Assembly (NCBI GenBank): GCA_015680685.1
Contig: MNCI01007621.1
Location: forward strand, 1,553,957 to 1,598,531
DNA from: Gnetum montanum
Lineage: Eukaryota > Streptophyta > Gnetopsida > Gnetales > Gnetaceae
Reading direction: 5' to 3'
DNA length: 44,575 nt
Both the position numbers and the translations under genes were made by a program. Below are positions 11,712 through 23,614 of this stretch, piece after piece (the stretch's first letter is position 1; every line of letters begins with the position of its first letter). The notes under the pieces were generated by a model, which saw only the letters and a program-made list of their open reading frames with translations, was not told where the DNA came from and did no database searches.

Positions 11712-12470
11712 ATTGTGGCTTGACAAGCATACTCTAGAGAGGGGAGGCTAAAGGGGGAATAGTGAATAAGTTGTATCAAAAATTTAAAACCAACTAACCA
11801 TAGTTTCATCATCCAAAAAATACTTGCAAATCAAATAAGTAAAATCATATTGAACAAAAATAATCTAAGAGCAAAAACAAAATGCAAAAAATAAATAAAA
11901 TAGAGAGTGCACACCAAAATTTATAGTAGTTTAGCTTGAATCTAATCTACTCCACAAGGCCTATCCAAATCTCTTCTTTCCCTTGGTTCCCTTCCAGCTT
12001 CTTCAACTCCTTGAAGACCAATATTGGTTTCAAGGGTTTCTAGTCTTCCTTTTTTACAAACAATATTTTTAAATAGGAAATCCTTAAACCCAAAATCAAA
12101 TCTTAAAAGAAAGTTTTACAGTGATTCTAAATGATCTCAAAATAGATCAGACTACATCTAATACAAGTAGAAACATGTAAATGATACTAAAAAATAGGAT
12201 AGAAAGATACAATGGAATAATATTGTTCAACTTTCTTTCTTATTCTTTTGTGCTCCCAAAAATTACCTCAATCTTGTCCATTGTTGCTAAAATATTGATC
12301 TTCACCTAATGATCCATCTCCACCTCAGTACCAATGTCTAAAAAGCTATGATCATATATGACAAAATGCTCTAGGTTGGTAGACAAAAGGTAATGCTCAA
12401 ATCTTAATGCCTTGTTTATATCACATTGTTTAAGGGACTTTTTGTACATTTGGCTTTATATTTTTTGTCC
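11712..12470 (-). repeat. Copia 5' LTR, proximal part
   Basis: This segment lies between the Copia primer-binding site and the Athila-like insertion. On the minus strand it is AT-rich, with a Pro/Ser-type C-rich patch at 11960-12010. I recall the style, a conserved stretch ahead of a short C-rich part, from SIRE/Maximus LTRs. It ends in ATATT (12471-12475), which recurs after the Athila-like element at 43174-43178, so the same LTR should continue from 43179. Confidence 0.65.
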
Positions 12471-12475
12471 ATATT
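12471..12475. other. Target-site duplication ATATT, left copy
   Basis: The five bases before the 5' LTR of the large Athila-like element are ATATT. The five bases after its 3' LTR (43174-43178) are also ATATT. A 5-bp duplication is usual for Ty3/Gypsy integrases, so the two LTRs belong to one insertion event. Confidence 0.85.
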
Positions 12476-13433
12476 TAATGAAGCATCATGGTTGGTTGCA
12501 TTGACAGGATGCCGTCAACGTGACCCCATTGATGGAATATTGTCAATGCGATCCTATTGACAAGATGTCATTGATGTGATCCCATTGATGTAGGGTTTGA
12601 TCCATTGATGTAGGGTTTGATCCATTAATGTGTACCCATCGATGAGACACCCTGTTTTGCCTATAAATGTGCATCTTCCACCTCATTTATGGCATTCATT
12701 TCATAAGTTTTAGCAAAGCTCTAGTAGTTTTTTACATTCAAAAGTTAGAATATTTTCTAAGTGCCCATAGTAGGCAAAGAGTGTACATATCTTTATTCAA
12801 GCACTATTGTAGTTGATCACTACAGTGTATGTGGCAATAAAGATGATCTTTCTGCACTTTGAAATAAATTAATTATTTTCTTTATACATTTAATATTTTG
12901 AGCAATTTCCTTTAATGCTTTAAGTAATTAAAGTAATTAAATTAAGCTATTTTAAACTAAATTAAACTAGATTAAGATAGATTAAATAATGATTAATCAA
13001 GCACATAAGTACAACCACTTTAGTCATATGCTTGGAGCTTGGTAATCCTAATAACACTTAACATTTGGTAACCTAGTAGCGTTAAACATGTTCAGGATGT
13101 GTACGACAAGTGGAAAGAATGCTTATGTTAGGATTAGTTAAATGTTAGTTGATTAGAGTAAATTAGTAATCAAATATATAATTCTTTATTCTTTATTTTT
13201 AGCTAACTTAAAACATAAAACATAAAAATGATAAAAATCATATGCCTCAATTGCATTTAACCATACCTTTGCATTTCATAAGTGTAATTGAGAAGAAACA
13301 ATTACAATAATTAGTTTCACCTCCTAGAGATTAGTGTACTTAGAAGGCGATAAGTCCATGAAATATGATCAAATCGTGCATAAATGCTTAGTGATTCATA
13401 TGATTAGGCATAGGATTTACTCATCCCTCCTCA
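12476..13433 (+). repeat. 5' LTR of the Athila-like element
   Basis: This 958-bp unit starts TAATGAAG (the usual TG is changed to TA, also in the 3' LTR) and ends CTCCTCA. U3 contains repeated CATTGATG-type motifs at about 12505-12650. A TATA box (TATAAAT) lies at 12662-12668. The 3' part is AT-rich, with ACATAAAACATAAAAATGAT near 13215. The 3' LTR partner is 42276-43173. Confidence 0.88.
12490..12655 (+). promoter_or_regulatory. U3 subrepeats of CATTGATG/CATCAATG type
   Basis: Between the LTR start and the TATA box, at least seven copies of a short motif recur: ATTGATG, ATTGACA or its complement, each within GATCCCATTGATG-like context, spaced about 15-30 bases apart. One 20-base unit (TGATCCATTGATGTAGGGTT) occurs twice in tandem at about 12580-12620. 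The 3' LTR has fewer copies. Repeated motifs upstream of the TATA box are the typical place for transcription factor sites. Confidence 0.6.
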
Positions 13434-13434
13434 T

Positions 13435-13452
13435 TGACACCATTGCCAGGGA
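13435..13452 (+). other. Primer-binding site, tRNA-Asp type (Athila-like element)
   Basis: The 18 bases directly after the 5' LTR match the tRNA-Asp(GUC) complement TGGCGCCGTTGCCGGGGA at 14 positions. All four differences are G-to-A, three of them at CpG sites. This primer is used by Athila elements and supports both the lineage and the LTR end at 13433. Confidence 0.8.
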
Positions 13453-14059
13453 CTTATAGTTTGATATGTGCACTATTTAGAACTTAGTGAAAATTATTTA
13501 ATATTGTTGAAATAAATCCTAAAGTCACAATCATTTGAAAAATAATAATAATCATAATTAAAGTATACTAAATTTTTCTTCTAATCCAAATTGTCTTCTT
13601 CTCACATACATGATGAATGAAAATTGCTAGTGCCCCAAGAATTCAAAGTAGTGTACACTCATCTAGATGAGTTTGTACATGATTTTACCTTCATCTTACA
13701 TCAAGATGAATAATTACTATGGAGAAACATGAAGGGTAATGTTGTGTTGCCTTCCAACTGATCTCTTCCTGAGATGCTACTCCAAACTCTTAAGAGGTTG
13801 GACATCCAAGATCTTCATGTTGTGCAGGACCATGACTATTAGGACTACTATCCCACTGAAATACAATGCAAAACAGATCAGCACCAGGAGAAGTGCCATG
13901 AAGCTACAAAGATAAAATGGTTCACTAACCCCTTATTCCTATTAAACCAAAAAGACAATGAGGATCCTCCCTCTGGGAGTTCCCAACATGAATATTCTCC
14001 ATCCCTTGACTCTAGTAAAGGGGGATCGAACCCAAACTTACAATCCACTATCAACCATC
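13453..14059 (+). other. Leader of the Athila-like element
   Basis: About 600 bases between the primer-binding site and the first recognisable gag sequence. It is AT-rich, with no long open frame on the coding strand. Retroelement leaders usually carry packaging signals; none can be pointed to here. Confidence 0.5.
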
Positions 14060-16058
14060 CAAGTTTAGGCAAAAGTGGAAGTCAAGGCAGGGGCTCAGGT
14101 AAGCATTGTAATGATAATAAATTTGATGGTCATGGACATGACAAGAGAAGAGGAGATGGAAAACACTATGGTGGTGGCAGTCATCCTCCCTCTTCATCCT
14201 CTTCATCTACATCTTCTTCTTCCTTCTCTAAATCTGACCAAAACTACAGAGGATGAAACCGTGATGGAGGTGAACAACTAGATAATGATCATAGGCCTTG
14301 CCATGAATGAAGGGGTCGTAGAGGACATCATAGGCATCATCAAAATCATGATGATAATGAACCATTGCTTGCAACTTGAAGCATGATGAACATCGTAGAG
14401 GTAGTCAACATTCCAACTAGGCATGTGAAAGATAGTAGAATCAAGAGGTTGGGTATGAACAATATCCCTAGATTTGAGGAGGGATATAACTCAGATCCAT
14501 AGATCCATCTTCAAGCCTTTTATGATGCCTATGCCTTGCAAAACATAGAGAATAATTAGCAAAAACTTAAGTTGCTTCCCAAGACATTCACAAAAGAAGA
14601 AAAAAGTTGGTATCACTCTTTGGAGCCTAAATCAATTCATAGATGAAGTATGATGCTTGAGCTGTTCAATGATAAGTATCAAATATACTCCAAAGTGTCC
14701 AATTTAAGAAAGAAAATCCAAGGCTGGTAACAAGAAACACATGAACCCTTGGATGCACCCATGGGTAAGTATTACTTTCTTTTGCACAAATGTCCTAACC
14801 ATGGTTATTCTCAATGGGAGCAACTTCACCATATCATAGATGAAATACAATTAAAAATAAGGGGAATCCTTGGGATTTATGCCCAAGGAAGATTGTTAGA
14901 ATTTCAAACCCATCAAATTCAAAGGTTAATTAAGTAGGTTGCAAAAGAAGAAGGTAAATTAAAGAAATGGAAAAGTGTTGAAGAATATAACTGGGATCCT
15001 TCCATCAAAAAAAGGAAGGTTTGATTTTATGATAGTGAGGGGGAGGCACCATTTAATGAATTGGTGTAGTGAAAAAATTTACTAATTTAAAAAAAAATTT
15101 CCAAAATTTTGGCCAAGGTGGACAAGATGTGGAAATCTTTGGATGAAAAATTACAAACTGGTTTGAAAATTATAAAAGAATCCAAAGAGCAAAGTAGTGA
15201 TCATGATCACAAGAGAAGGAAGGAAGCTGAACGTGCCTACCAAAGGGGTAAGTGTAAGGCTACTACAATAGAAGAGGTTGTGGAGTTAGAATCAAATGAT
15301 GGTAGTGGATGTGACATCTACCAATATGAACATCTTAAGAGATGTTGCCCTATTGTGTCACACTTGCAGGATTCTGGGATGTATGCTTTGAATCCAAGGC
15401 TAGAAAGAAGGCAAGCACCTAGAAGATTGCCTTATCCTGAGGGCAATCCCAGGAAGTTCCACTAACAAGAAGCTTATTATCTAAGTGAAGCTCCATTAGA
15501 ACCATATGAGCAGTACCAGTAGTGGTAGCATCCATAGTCAAGGGGGATGCCACCACCAAGGCAGTAGTACCCTTACATGTAGCCAGATCTATATGGATAC
15601 TATGTTCAGTACCCCATGTCTCTGCATGACTCTTATAGTCACACTTCTTTTTAGCATCACCACTATCCTCCATAGTATTATAAAACTTTTTTTCCATCTC
15701 TTAGAGGGGAATCCCCATATCCTTATCATCCTCCTCATCCTTCTACACATGTCTCTTCATCCTCAACCCAATTACCACCTGCTTCATTCATGCAAGGTGA
15801 GATTTCCATGTAGTTGTAGCAACGTAATGCTACTAGGGCTATTAACTTACAACCAATTCCTCCACTAAGTGGTTCAAAATATAGACTCAAAAAAGACCAT
15901 TTTTCCAAACCAATAGCCCTACAAAGCCCTCACCGACTCATGCGATTGATCGTCCTATGTCTCCTTCATTCTCTACATATATTTCTTTGAAGAACCCTTC
16001 AAAATAATGCCTTCCAAGAACTACACAATCATGTTAATCCATGTTGTATCCAATTGGA
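14060..16058 (+). pseudogene. gag: gag pseudogene of the Athila-like element
   Basis: The N-terminal part (14060-14400) is rich in Gly, His, Asp and Ser. The capsid-like Retrotrans_gag domain is at about 14460-14940, with IPRFEEGYNSDP, SWYHSLEPKSI and FNDKYQIYSK in the order expected of that domain. It is followed by an open frame (15109-15465) that is Lys/Glu-rich and ends in a Cys-containing segment (CDIYQYEHLKRCC) before MYALNP. The tail (15466-16058) is rich in Pro, Tyr and Gln. Stops, often TAG where CAG or TGG is expected, interrupt the frame throughout. Its protein would form the particle shell. Confidence 0.75.
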
Positions 16059-16327
16059 TCAAGGTTGGAAATCTTCCTAGAAAAATATTTGATCCTATAA
16101 GTCCTCTCATCTACTTGTAGATTGCTAGAAATGAGCCATGTAAGGCTCTTCTTGATTCGAGTTCTAGTGTCAATCTGATTTCTCATGAAATGTACACAAC
16201 CTAGAACCTACCTCCTCTCAAGAAGAGCAACATTCATTTAGAATTGGCAAATCAATCCATTACTATTCCCTTGGGATTAGTGAAGGAAATTTTGATCACT
16301 ATCTATGGATGATTCTATTATGTTGAT
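16059..16327 (+). pseudogene. Protease of the Athila-like element, 5' part (split)
   Basis: The catalytic region near 16150-16185 reads LLDSSSSVNLI, where the usual form is LLDTGASVNLL, so the Gly of the D-T/S-G triad is lost. The frame goes on through ANQSITIPLG to 16327, where the Tat-like LTR begins. The missing end of the protease is at 33914. The five bases 16323-16327 (TTGAT) are the left target duplication. Confidence 0.75.
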
Positions 16328-17838
16328 TGAAACACCATAAAATTTCAAGGCACTCTTGCTTCACAAGGGTCTTGGAACTGAGGTAAACATTTCCACAAGT
16401 GTAGCCTCATGACCATTTGGTACGAAATGAATGCACTAAGGTTAGATTGTTTAGTTCAGAAAGTTTTTTACCTTCAGAGCTAATAGGCCCGATAGACTCT
16501 TCAGCCTGCCCACTTAGATAATTCACTCAGCTAACAGTCTACTCAGAAACCATGCTAGGAGTTGCTGAGAGTGCTTGGGATGAGCAAAACAGTTTGGCAA
16601 GTTTTCTAGTAGAAAAGTCTACTACGCTACGCTATGTTGCATAGCATAGTAGGCCCTCAAAGAAATCAATCAAGTGTTCGAATATAACTTTGGCAAGACG
16701 TTCACGCAAGGCAAAATCACAATTCAACCAACACAAGATGCTACACTATGCTACGCTACATAGCATATCACAGCGTAGCAAGGGCAAAACAAGCAAAGTT
16801 TTCTTGTTACAATTTTAACAAAAGTGCAAATTACATTGGCTGCTACACTATACTACACTATGTAGCATAGCAAATATCCAAATTAACAAAGTGCTTCAAA
16901 AGCTAACCCCACATACGCCAGGGCTTTCAGCAACAACTGCTAACTTCAACATAAGTTTCTTTTTCAAACCAGTGGCTATGTTGTGCTATGCTATGCCAAT
17001 GTGCTACGCTACGCAGCATAGCACAGTGTAGCAAGTAGCTATGTCACTTCAATGTGCTTCATTCCTTGCTTGAATTGTTAGCGCACTGGGTCCCAACATG
17101 AGTTGTTTTGACAACATGGTTGCAGCGTAGCAATTTCACGACTGGTTTTCCACATCTTTGCAGTAAGGGCACATCAACATCTTGTGGGTCCAAGACATGT
17201 GACACCCAAGCCTTATTTCTCACCTACTCCTAGCCCTATAAATATCCCTGCAAACAATGCTCAAAGGGTTGGCTTTTTTGCAGAAAGAACAAGCATTTTT
17301 GCATTGAAGACAGTAGTTGGCAAAATTTTGTTGGCAAGCTTAGTAATTGTTGATAATCTTGAGTTGGCATTTTGCTTTGGCATTTGGCATTGGCTCTTTG
17401 CATTGGCATTTTTGTACTGTTGACTATTAAGTTCTCACTCAAAGGCATAGTTGGCACATTTTGAGCATCCTAGTCATTCTCAAACTCTCTGTGTTCCTCC
17501 AGCGTTGTGTAACTTGTTATACACTTCAGACAAGGAAGAGAATCGAACCTGTGATTTTACGATGGTGCATCTTCTTACCCTAGCTCATTCTATTATTTCT
17601 TCATTGTTATCACTGTTTAACATTATTTTCTGCTTTCCTGCATTTATTAATCATCAATTTTTCCTCACATATCTCATACTTAAAACAATGTTTACGAAAG
17701 GTTAAGTTACACCGATTAAGTCCCTGTCTGATTGACCAGACTATTCAAGGTGCCCTATTTCTGTTGTATCTAACACAGCCCTCTCACGGATCTGGGGTTA
17801 AAACTGTTTGCCCGACAACCTCTTGGTGTTTCCAAGCA
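16328..17838 (+). repeat. 5' LTR of the Tat-like element
   Basis: This 1511-bp unit begins TGAAACACCATAAAATTT and ends TTTCCAAGCA. U3 holds four clusters of GCTA/TAGC inverted repeats (about 16617-16650, 16740-16785, 16845-16875 and 16975-17040). A TATA box TATAAATA lies at 17237-17244, inside a block that is nearly identical in the 3' LTR. Transcription would begin about 30 bases later. Confidence 0.9.
17237..17244 (+). promoter_or_regulatory. TATA box of the Tat-like 5' LTR
   Basis: The sequence CCCTATAAATATCCCTGC occurs about 900 bases into the LTR. The same block with one change is at 33309-33326 in the 3' LTR (TATAAATA at 33312-33319). This is the expected U3/R boundary region. Confidence 0.7.
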
Positions 17839-18103
17839 ACAACATTTTCGGTTGCTATACTTTTCTAGTGCTAGAAAAGGGCCTTTTGGTGCCCCTTTTT
17901 GTGTCTCATGGGTAGTCCTGCATGCTCTCTGTACCCTGTTACGTATTAGCGTAAACGTGACACCCTTGTGGTTGTTTACACACCATGTGGTACAGGCTGG
18001 TCACAACGAAAGTTCCTTTGGAACCCTGCAGGATAGAAAGCCTCCGATCACCACTTGATCTCTTTGTTTTCTTCATTTGCAAACCGTTTTTAGCCTCACG
18101 AAA
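17839..18103 (+). other. Leader of the Tat-like element
   Basis: These 265 bases lie between the LTR end and the gag ATG. No primer-binding site matching tRNA-Met, tRNA-Asp or another tRNA that I can recall is obvious directly after 17838; it may be decayed. Confidence 0.5.
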
Positions 18104-20562
18104 ATGATTTCTTCAACCACTGTTGTTGCTACCTCTAACCTTGGGGTCCCCTTTTCGGTTCAGGGCACCATAGGTGCCGAGCAACCACCTAGCCCAGTGC
18201 TAGGACCACACTAATCTCTCAAGATCCAAAATCAATAACCTGAGAGCTTGGCACAACAAATCGAGCATTACCATTTTCTCTACGCTAAGTTCTAGGAAAA
18301 TCTACCCTTAGATGCCCAAGAACTCGAAGAAAAACGTAGCTTCGAGCTCGTTTACAGCAATGGGAGGGAATTTATTCCCACTCCTAGTGTTTTCGTTCCT
18401 CTTACATAAATGTATTAGTGGATCTTAGATCAACTAATATGAGCTAGTAGACCTAGGGAGTAGTGAGACACGGCATCTCACTATGATGAGGCATTTCAAG
18501 ATGGGCAAGAGGACCTGGATTCTCAGTCCGAGGGTGGGGATCAAACTAACCCTATCACCATTCCTCCCACCTCGTCTTTTTGGACGAACCCGCTCTTCAC
18601 AAATGCTCCCTTCATGATTACGTCTACCCTACCACAAACCACAACTTCATTAGCCATGGGTAGCCATGCCATGCCCTTGGCATATCAACATGCCTATGCC
18701 TCCATCTCGTTTCCAAGCACTATCCCCCCGTAAGCTTTTCCCCAATCCATGCCTGCATCGTACCACGCACTGATCATGGCTACCCTACCTTACGTTCACA
18801 CAGTACCTACATCGCAGTTGCATACAGTCTCTACTTCCACTCCAGTGTCTACACTTGTTTCGTCCTCAACGGTGGGTCCATCCCCAACCATGTGGTGGAC
18901 CCCATTCATGTCCCCCCTATTTTGCAACCTTTGCAAATGTCCCACTATGCTCACCACCAAACATACCAGATCCCGCAAGCGCTATAGCCAAGCGTGGGAC
19001 CCTGGTCTGCCCCACCAATCATGTGAACCACTAACCCCGTAGCACCACCAGCGGCCGCTATTCCCACAGCACCACCCACTGGGTGGTGGACACCACAAGC
19101 AGCACCTTTCGTAGGGGCTGCCCTAACGATGCCACTTATGAGCCAAGCCTTTGTCCTTGCCACACCACCAATGGTGGTTGCCCTTGCAACTCCCCAATCG
19201 TCTACATTGCCCCTGGGTCTGGATTAAGCATTTCAACTTATCTAGACCCTAACCAAAGAGGTTCGATGCCTCAAAACTACTAGTTCTGACATGGTACAAG
19301 TCATGGATTTCTACCATGATGATCCCATCAACTCGGCAATCCCCATGCTAATGTTACCCCCCTAGATGCCACTCCCCCACTTCACAAAATACAACAGGGA
19401 GGGTGATCCCAATGTGCATCTTGTTACATTTAGATCTGAGTCCCTTCTTTTGCAATAATGGCCACANGCAAAGCCAAGGAGGGGTTCTTAAGGAGCTCAT
19501 AGTATCGTTGATGCCTTTTGGCTACCTCCTCTAACATCCGCTTGTGTTGAATGTACCCCACCCCTAGTAATTGCTTCAGCAGTTCTGAAGGCTTGATGGG
19601 TAGTAGGGTATATTTAGAGTGATCTTTATTCTTGAAATTAGGCTTATACGGGGTGGATGCTTCGGGTGTCAAGGTGGAGGCTTGAGCAGCATTGCTTGGC
19701 ACGGGTGCAGGGTTAGTTGGCGCGACAGCCCCCTTCTTGTTATTTTTGTTGTTGGGCTTGGCTTCATTTGCCATAACAGCCACTGTGGCTATTGCAGCCT
19801 TGTCCTTATTGGTAAATGTGTTCTTGTATGCAACATAGGCCGAGTCTTTACTTGCCTCGGCTGCGTCTTGTATGCTCTTGGTATGGGAAAAAGCCTGACT
19901 AAGAGTTCGGGAAGCGAGGTAGTACAGTTTGGACTTAATGAAGTTGTTCATTGCACCCTTAAAGATGGCTAGCAGATGAGCCTCCACGATAGGCTCGTGA
20001 ATCTTGTTAAGGGTAGTGCTCCACCACTGTATGAATTTCTAGATTGGTTCCNGTTCCTAAGAATTTCAGGCTGGAGTGAATCTGTGACTACCATCAACTA
20101 TGTGGTCACGACACAGATTACTGTTTGGTGTTAAAGGATGACATTCAAAGAATGATTGATCAAGGGAAGCTGGTTCTAGATAAAAGCAACCCAGTGCACC
20201 CCGAAAATCAATCTATGCATGTTTACATAGAACCACTTAACACTAACAGTGCCGATTATATCATCAACACTATCAGTATGGACAGTAATCCCAAATTGCC
20301 TCAACAACCGTTTATGGTTTGTGTGCCTCAGCGTAGTACACCTACACCACCAACGGCTAAAAAACGGCCACAACAACTACTTATCCTAAGGGTCCTTCCT
20401 CAGACATACGCCCCTGCATCTCCTGTAAACAAAACTGCACCACCACATGCACTAATACCGAAAGCACCATTCATCATCAGGGGGCCAAGCCATTCAACCA
20501 CCCCTGCCCTGCATAAGATAGCCTTCTCGTCCAAAGAAACGAGAAGAGCATTTGACAGGTGA
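18104..20562 (+). pseudogene. gag: gag pseudogene of the Tat-like element (middle part inverted)
   Basis: The likely start is ATG at 18104 (MISSTTVVATSNLG). A long Pro/Thr/Ser-rich N-terminal part follows (18500-19200), then the beginning of the capsid domain (KYNREGDPNVHLVTF, about 19390-19440). The next part of the domain lies on the opposite strand between 19468 and 20051. From 20053 the plus strand resumes with a Cys/His motif CDYHQLCGHDTDYC and then IQRMIDQGKL, usual for the C-terminal part of Tat gag. Stops are common. The continuity of the protein in the inverted order suggests the inversion is recent or artificial. Confidence 0.75.
19468..20051 (-). pseudogene. Inverted middle segment of the Tat-like gag
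   Basis: A 185-codon frame is open on the minus strand (19987-19430). It reads as gag: EAHLLAIFKGAMNNFIKSKL (the end of the capsid domain), then an Ala/Lys/Asn/Pro-rich linker, then YTLLPIKPSELLKQLLGVGY, which in Tat gag comes just before the Cys/His motif. The segment is bounded by single Ns at 19467 and 20052. Turned round, its end runs into the plus-strand Cys/His part at 20053. The sequence between 19466 and the segment's true start appears to be missing. Confidence 0.8.
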
Positions 20563-21620
20563 GGCAACAACGGAAGGTACCACCCAGGTCCTTCCAAGCC
20601 TACTCCCTCATCCTCCGCATCTACGTCCTTGTCATCAAAAGTTAACACTGCTACGTGCTCACAGTCATCACCTCCTCGGGAAATTTGTCTCCTGGGATGA
20701 ATGGAAGAGGAGAAGGACAGCAAGCAACAGGAAGGTGAATGAGACCTATTGATCGCTCTTACTTAGGTCAAGCAGGCTCTAAAACAAAAAAAACACAACG
20801 TTGAGTTGTACGACCTGATAATGACTTCCACTATACACCATGAGGCTCTAGTTCGCATGTTAACAACAATACCAGTTGACGAGAACATACCAGTTGAAGA
20901 GAAAGCAATTCACTCGGTTATGCTTCCTTCTACACCTATAGAACCATAGCCATCCCAACTGACATTCTATGATGATTCCATTAGGGAAGACCTTGAAAAG
21001 GGTCAGGTAACTACAACATCCCTATTTATTAGAATTCGGGTCGGCCAACATAAGATCCGAAGGATACACGTTGATGAAGGGGCTGCTACGAACATCATCC
21101 CATTCCCCATTATGGATAAACTAGGTTTGGTAGACCAGATCAAACCCACGACAACATCATGCTTGAAGTCATTCAATGGGGCACGGGTCATGGTGAAAGG
21201 CACTGTCCACATTGACTTTGTGGTAGTGGACCAGTTCCCCACAAATGCAACATTTATCATGGTAGAAGAGATGCTCGAGTTCAACCTGATCCTGGGGAGG
21301 TCCTAGTTAGCCCAACTTAGGGTCGTCTCTTCATCCATACATCAGGAAATCCATCTATCCTATGTAGGCAGGGAGATGGTGATCCATGGTGACAAGGTAG
21401 CAACACAAGCAATAAACAACATAGATATGGAGTAGGGTTTAGAGGTCATAACCTCTGAAAACGAGGCACCTGTCTCCATCGACACTAACTGCTTGACAAA
21501 AAAGCCAGCCCAACTTGCCAGCTTAGAAAACGAAAATGCATAGGCCGAGCTGCCTTTCCAAGTGGAAGACAACGATGTAGATGAATGCTGCGGTAAAGCT
21601 TCTTAGCCTTATGTCTCGCC
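20563..21620 (+). pseudogene. Protease pseudogene of the Tat-like element
   Basis: The protease core is an open stretch at about 20979-21305. It has HVDEGAATNIIP, where the Tat form is VDGGASxNI, so the residue after the catalytic Asp is changed. FNLILGRS follows near 21275-21303, matching the usual Y-N-L-I-L-G-R-P. The frame continues with several stops to about 21600 (VEDNDVDECC). A GT donor-like sequence TGCGGTAAAG lies at 21587-21596. The next Pol domain does not appear until about 27780. Confidence 0.75.
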
Positions 21621-21783
21621 AAATCCACGATGGGTCATAAAGCAGTTGCACATAGCGTAGCAACTCTGCTACTTCCTACTCAGTTAACTTCCATTGCACA
21701 TTTATCTCTTATTTGCTTTGCATCCATTCATCTATGCTAAATACCCAACTAATTCTCTTAAACCATTTCCATACTCACCATTC

Positions 21784-22092
21784 ACATCATGTTATGGCCC
21801 GCTACGGCCTAAAACTGGTAAAATTTACCGATTCCATTACGTTGCAACCCGCTAAGGCCTAAAACTGGCACAATCATCCGTTTACATCACGTTACTGCCT
21901 GTTAAGGCCTAAAATTGGAAAAATCCTCCATTTACATCATCCCATAGCCTGAAATGGCCTAAAACTACCCACAACCTGAAATGGCCTAAAACTACACACG
22001 ACTCGAAATGGCCTAAAACTAAGACAAAAAAATTCTTTTGTTTATCACATGACCACGGCCCAAAATGGCCTAAAACTAAGACGACCAAAAAT
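21784..22092 (+). repeat. Tandem array 1 (downstream of the antisense gene)
   Basis: About seven imperfect units share the core GGCCTAAAACTGGCA or GGCCTAAAACTA, preceded by CCGCTA or its variants. The first three units are about 48-50 bases long and the later ones 27-49. The core matches arrays 2 and 3 of the same element, all in the same orientation. It lies between the protease end and the 3' end of the antisense gene. Confidence 0.8.
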
Positions 22093-22392
22093 GATAAAAA
22101 ATCGATCACATAGGCAATACGCAAGCTAAAATAGATCTTTTCATACTTCATTTTTCATTCAAAGTTTCAATTAAATAATGTTTGCAATATTCTTGCAAAA
22201 AATACACAATAAGATCCCTTGTTGTTATACATCGTCTTCCTCCGCATTATCTTCCTCTACTTCATTGTTCCTGCCCTCAGAGGGCCTTGCTTCTTCATCC
22301 AGAATCTGTATCATAGAAAATGAAGTAGTTAGCTAAAGTCGCAGTAAAAGCTAGAATGAAACAAACTATTGCACCACAAGAAAGTGACTAAC

Positions 22393-23213
22393 CCGAGACA
22401 ACCCCGCATTTGTCTCAGGGGGGATGTGATCCAAACCAATCTTGAGGTGTTGCCAGACCTCCTCCTCTATAATATCCACCCAGTGCCTATCTCCCAAGTC
22501 AGCGTTTGCTGCAACTTTCTCCTTTTCAATAGCCATCCACCTCGATGGCCCTAGAGAAAAGGAGGCAGTGGCAGTCCCACCCATAGGGAAACTCACTTCC
22601 TGTTCAGGGGATTCACTAACCGCCACTTGTTACATGAACTTGTTGTATGCCCCAGAAGTGCCAATGACATCCAAGAATACTTCATGAGTATACAACTTAA
22701 CTGAAACATCCCGGTATTATTTACAGTAGGTGGCACTTTCTAGTTTATACATATGCTTGTGGTTTTTCTGGGACTTCCCCCACTCATAAACTCTTGCACT
22801 ATAATCTTTCTAATCCTAGTTCTTCTAGGCCAACAAGTCCATCTATATTTTCTGCTCAATAATTTCACGTGTGGCCTCATTGTTACGCCACACGGCCATC
22901 CAATATGTCGCATAATCAATGATAGTCATGCACCAACTGCCATCGTTGGTATCTTGGGCTAGAAGGAACTCATTCTTGGAGCAGAGGTCTCCCACCTCGG
23001 TGGTTAGACTTGCCTTCTCCTTCTCAAATCTCTGGACCCTCTTCCACAAGTCTTCATTTGTACGCCTGCACTCCCACAAGGAGTGAGCCGAGTACAACAC
23101 ACATTCGCTAACCTCGTCGTATATGCAATGAGGTACCTCGGTCACTTTTGAAGGGAATGCAAGCATGGCATTGACCTTCACTGCTTGCTTTGGGTCCCAC
23201 TTGAGGTGAGAGG
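22393..23213 (-). pseudogene. Exon 8 of the antisense gene: coiled-coil region
   Basis: This is a large exon joined in phase 1 to exon 7 (acceptor TTGACAG) and in phase 0 to exon 9 (donor CGG|GTTAGT). The segment from about 23060 to 22940 reads LWKRVQRFEKEKASLTTEV, with heptad-like spacing of Leu/Val residues, and is likely a coiled coil. A region of six in-frame stops lies at 22845-22620. The rest is open and ends WQHLKIGLDHIPPE near 22410. Confidence 0.75.
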
Positions 23214-23614
23214 CTGTCAACCACACATAAAAGGCATTAGTCCCAGCAGCATAGCAAAGTTTAGCAAGTTAGCATAACAAGTTAAGCAAGTTAGCGTAGC
23301 AAGATTTAGCAAGTTAGCATAGCAAAGATTTAGCAAGTTAGCATAGCAAAAGTTTAGCAGTTTAAAAATCCTAGCATAGCTACTTCACTTACCCACTTCT
23401 GGATCGATCCGCTTTAGATGGTCGATCATGTCATCGACCACCCCCTACATAAAGGTAAACTTATTAGAGGTCTCGACCCATGGTCGCAGGCAGATCAAAG
23501 AAGGTCCTGCAGTGTCAATGGTGGTGTTTGCTACATGACAAAACGTGTTAGTTATGACTGAGAGGACTATAATAAAGTTGATGAACAACGCAAATGACAG
23601 TGTTAAGCTCCTAC

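Larger units (their letters stand above)
8759..12470 (-). mobile_element. SIRE/Maximus-like Ty1/Copia element, minus strand (5' half)
   Basis: Reading on the minus strand: the 5' LTR portion (12470-11712), a primer-binding site for initiator tRNA-Met (11711-11700), gag (about 11590-10140), protease with the GAG-pre-integrase segment (10041-9526), and integrase up to 8759. Protease placed before integrase is the Copia order. The gag word KRNIALNS and an LTR of this style fit the SIRE/Maximus lineage. Reverse transcriptase, RNase H and the 3' LTR are absent: the element is cut at 8759 by the Athila-like LTR. The 5' LTR is interrupted at 12470/12475 by the large Athila-like insertion and resumes after 43178. 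Confidence 0.8.

Noticed and set aside
17839-17880. Primer-binding site of the Tat-like element
   Set aside because: No 12-base match to the 3' end of a tRNA that I can recall follows the LTR.
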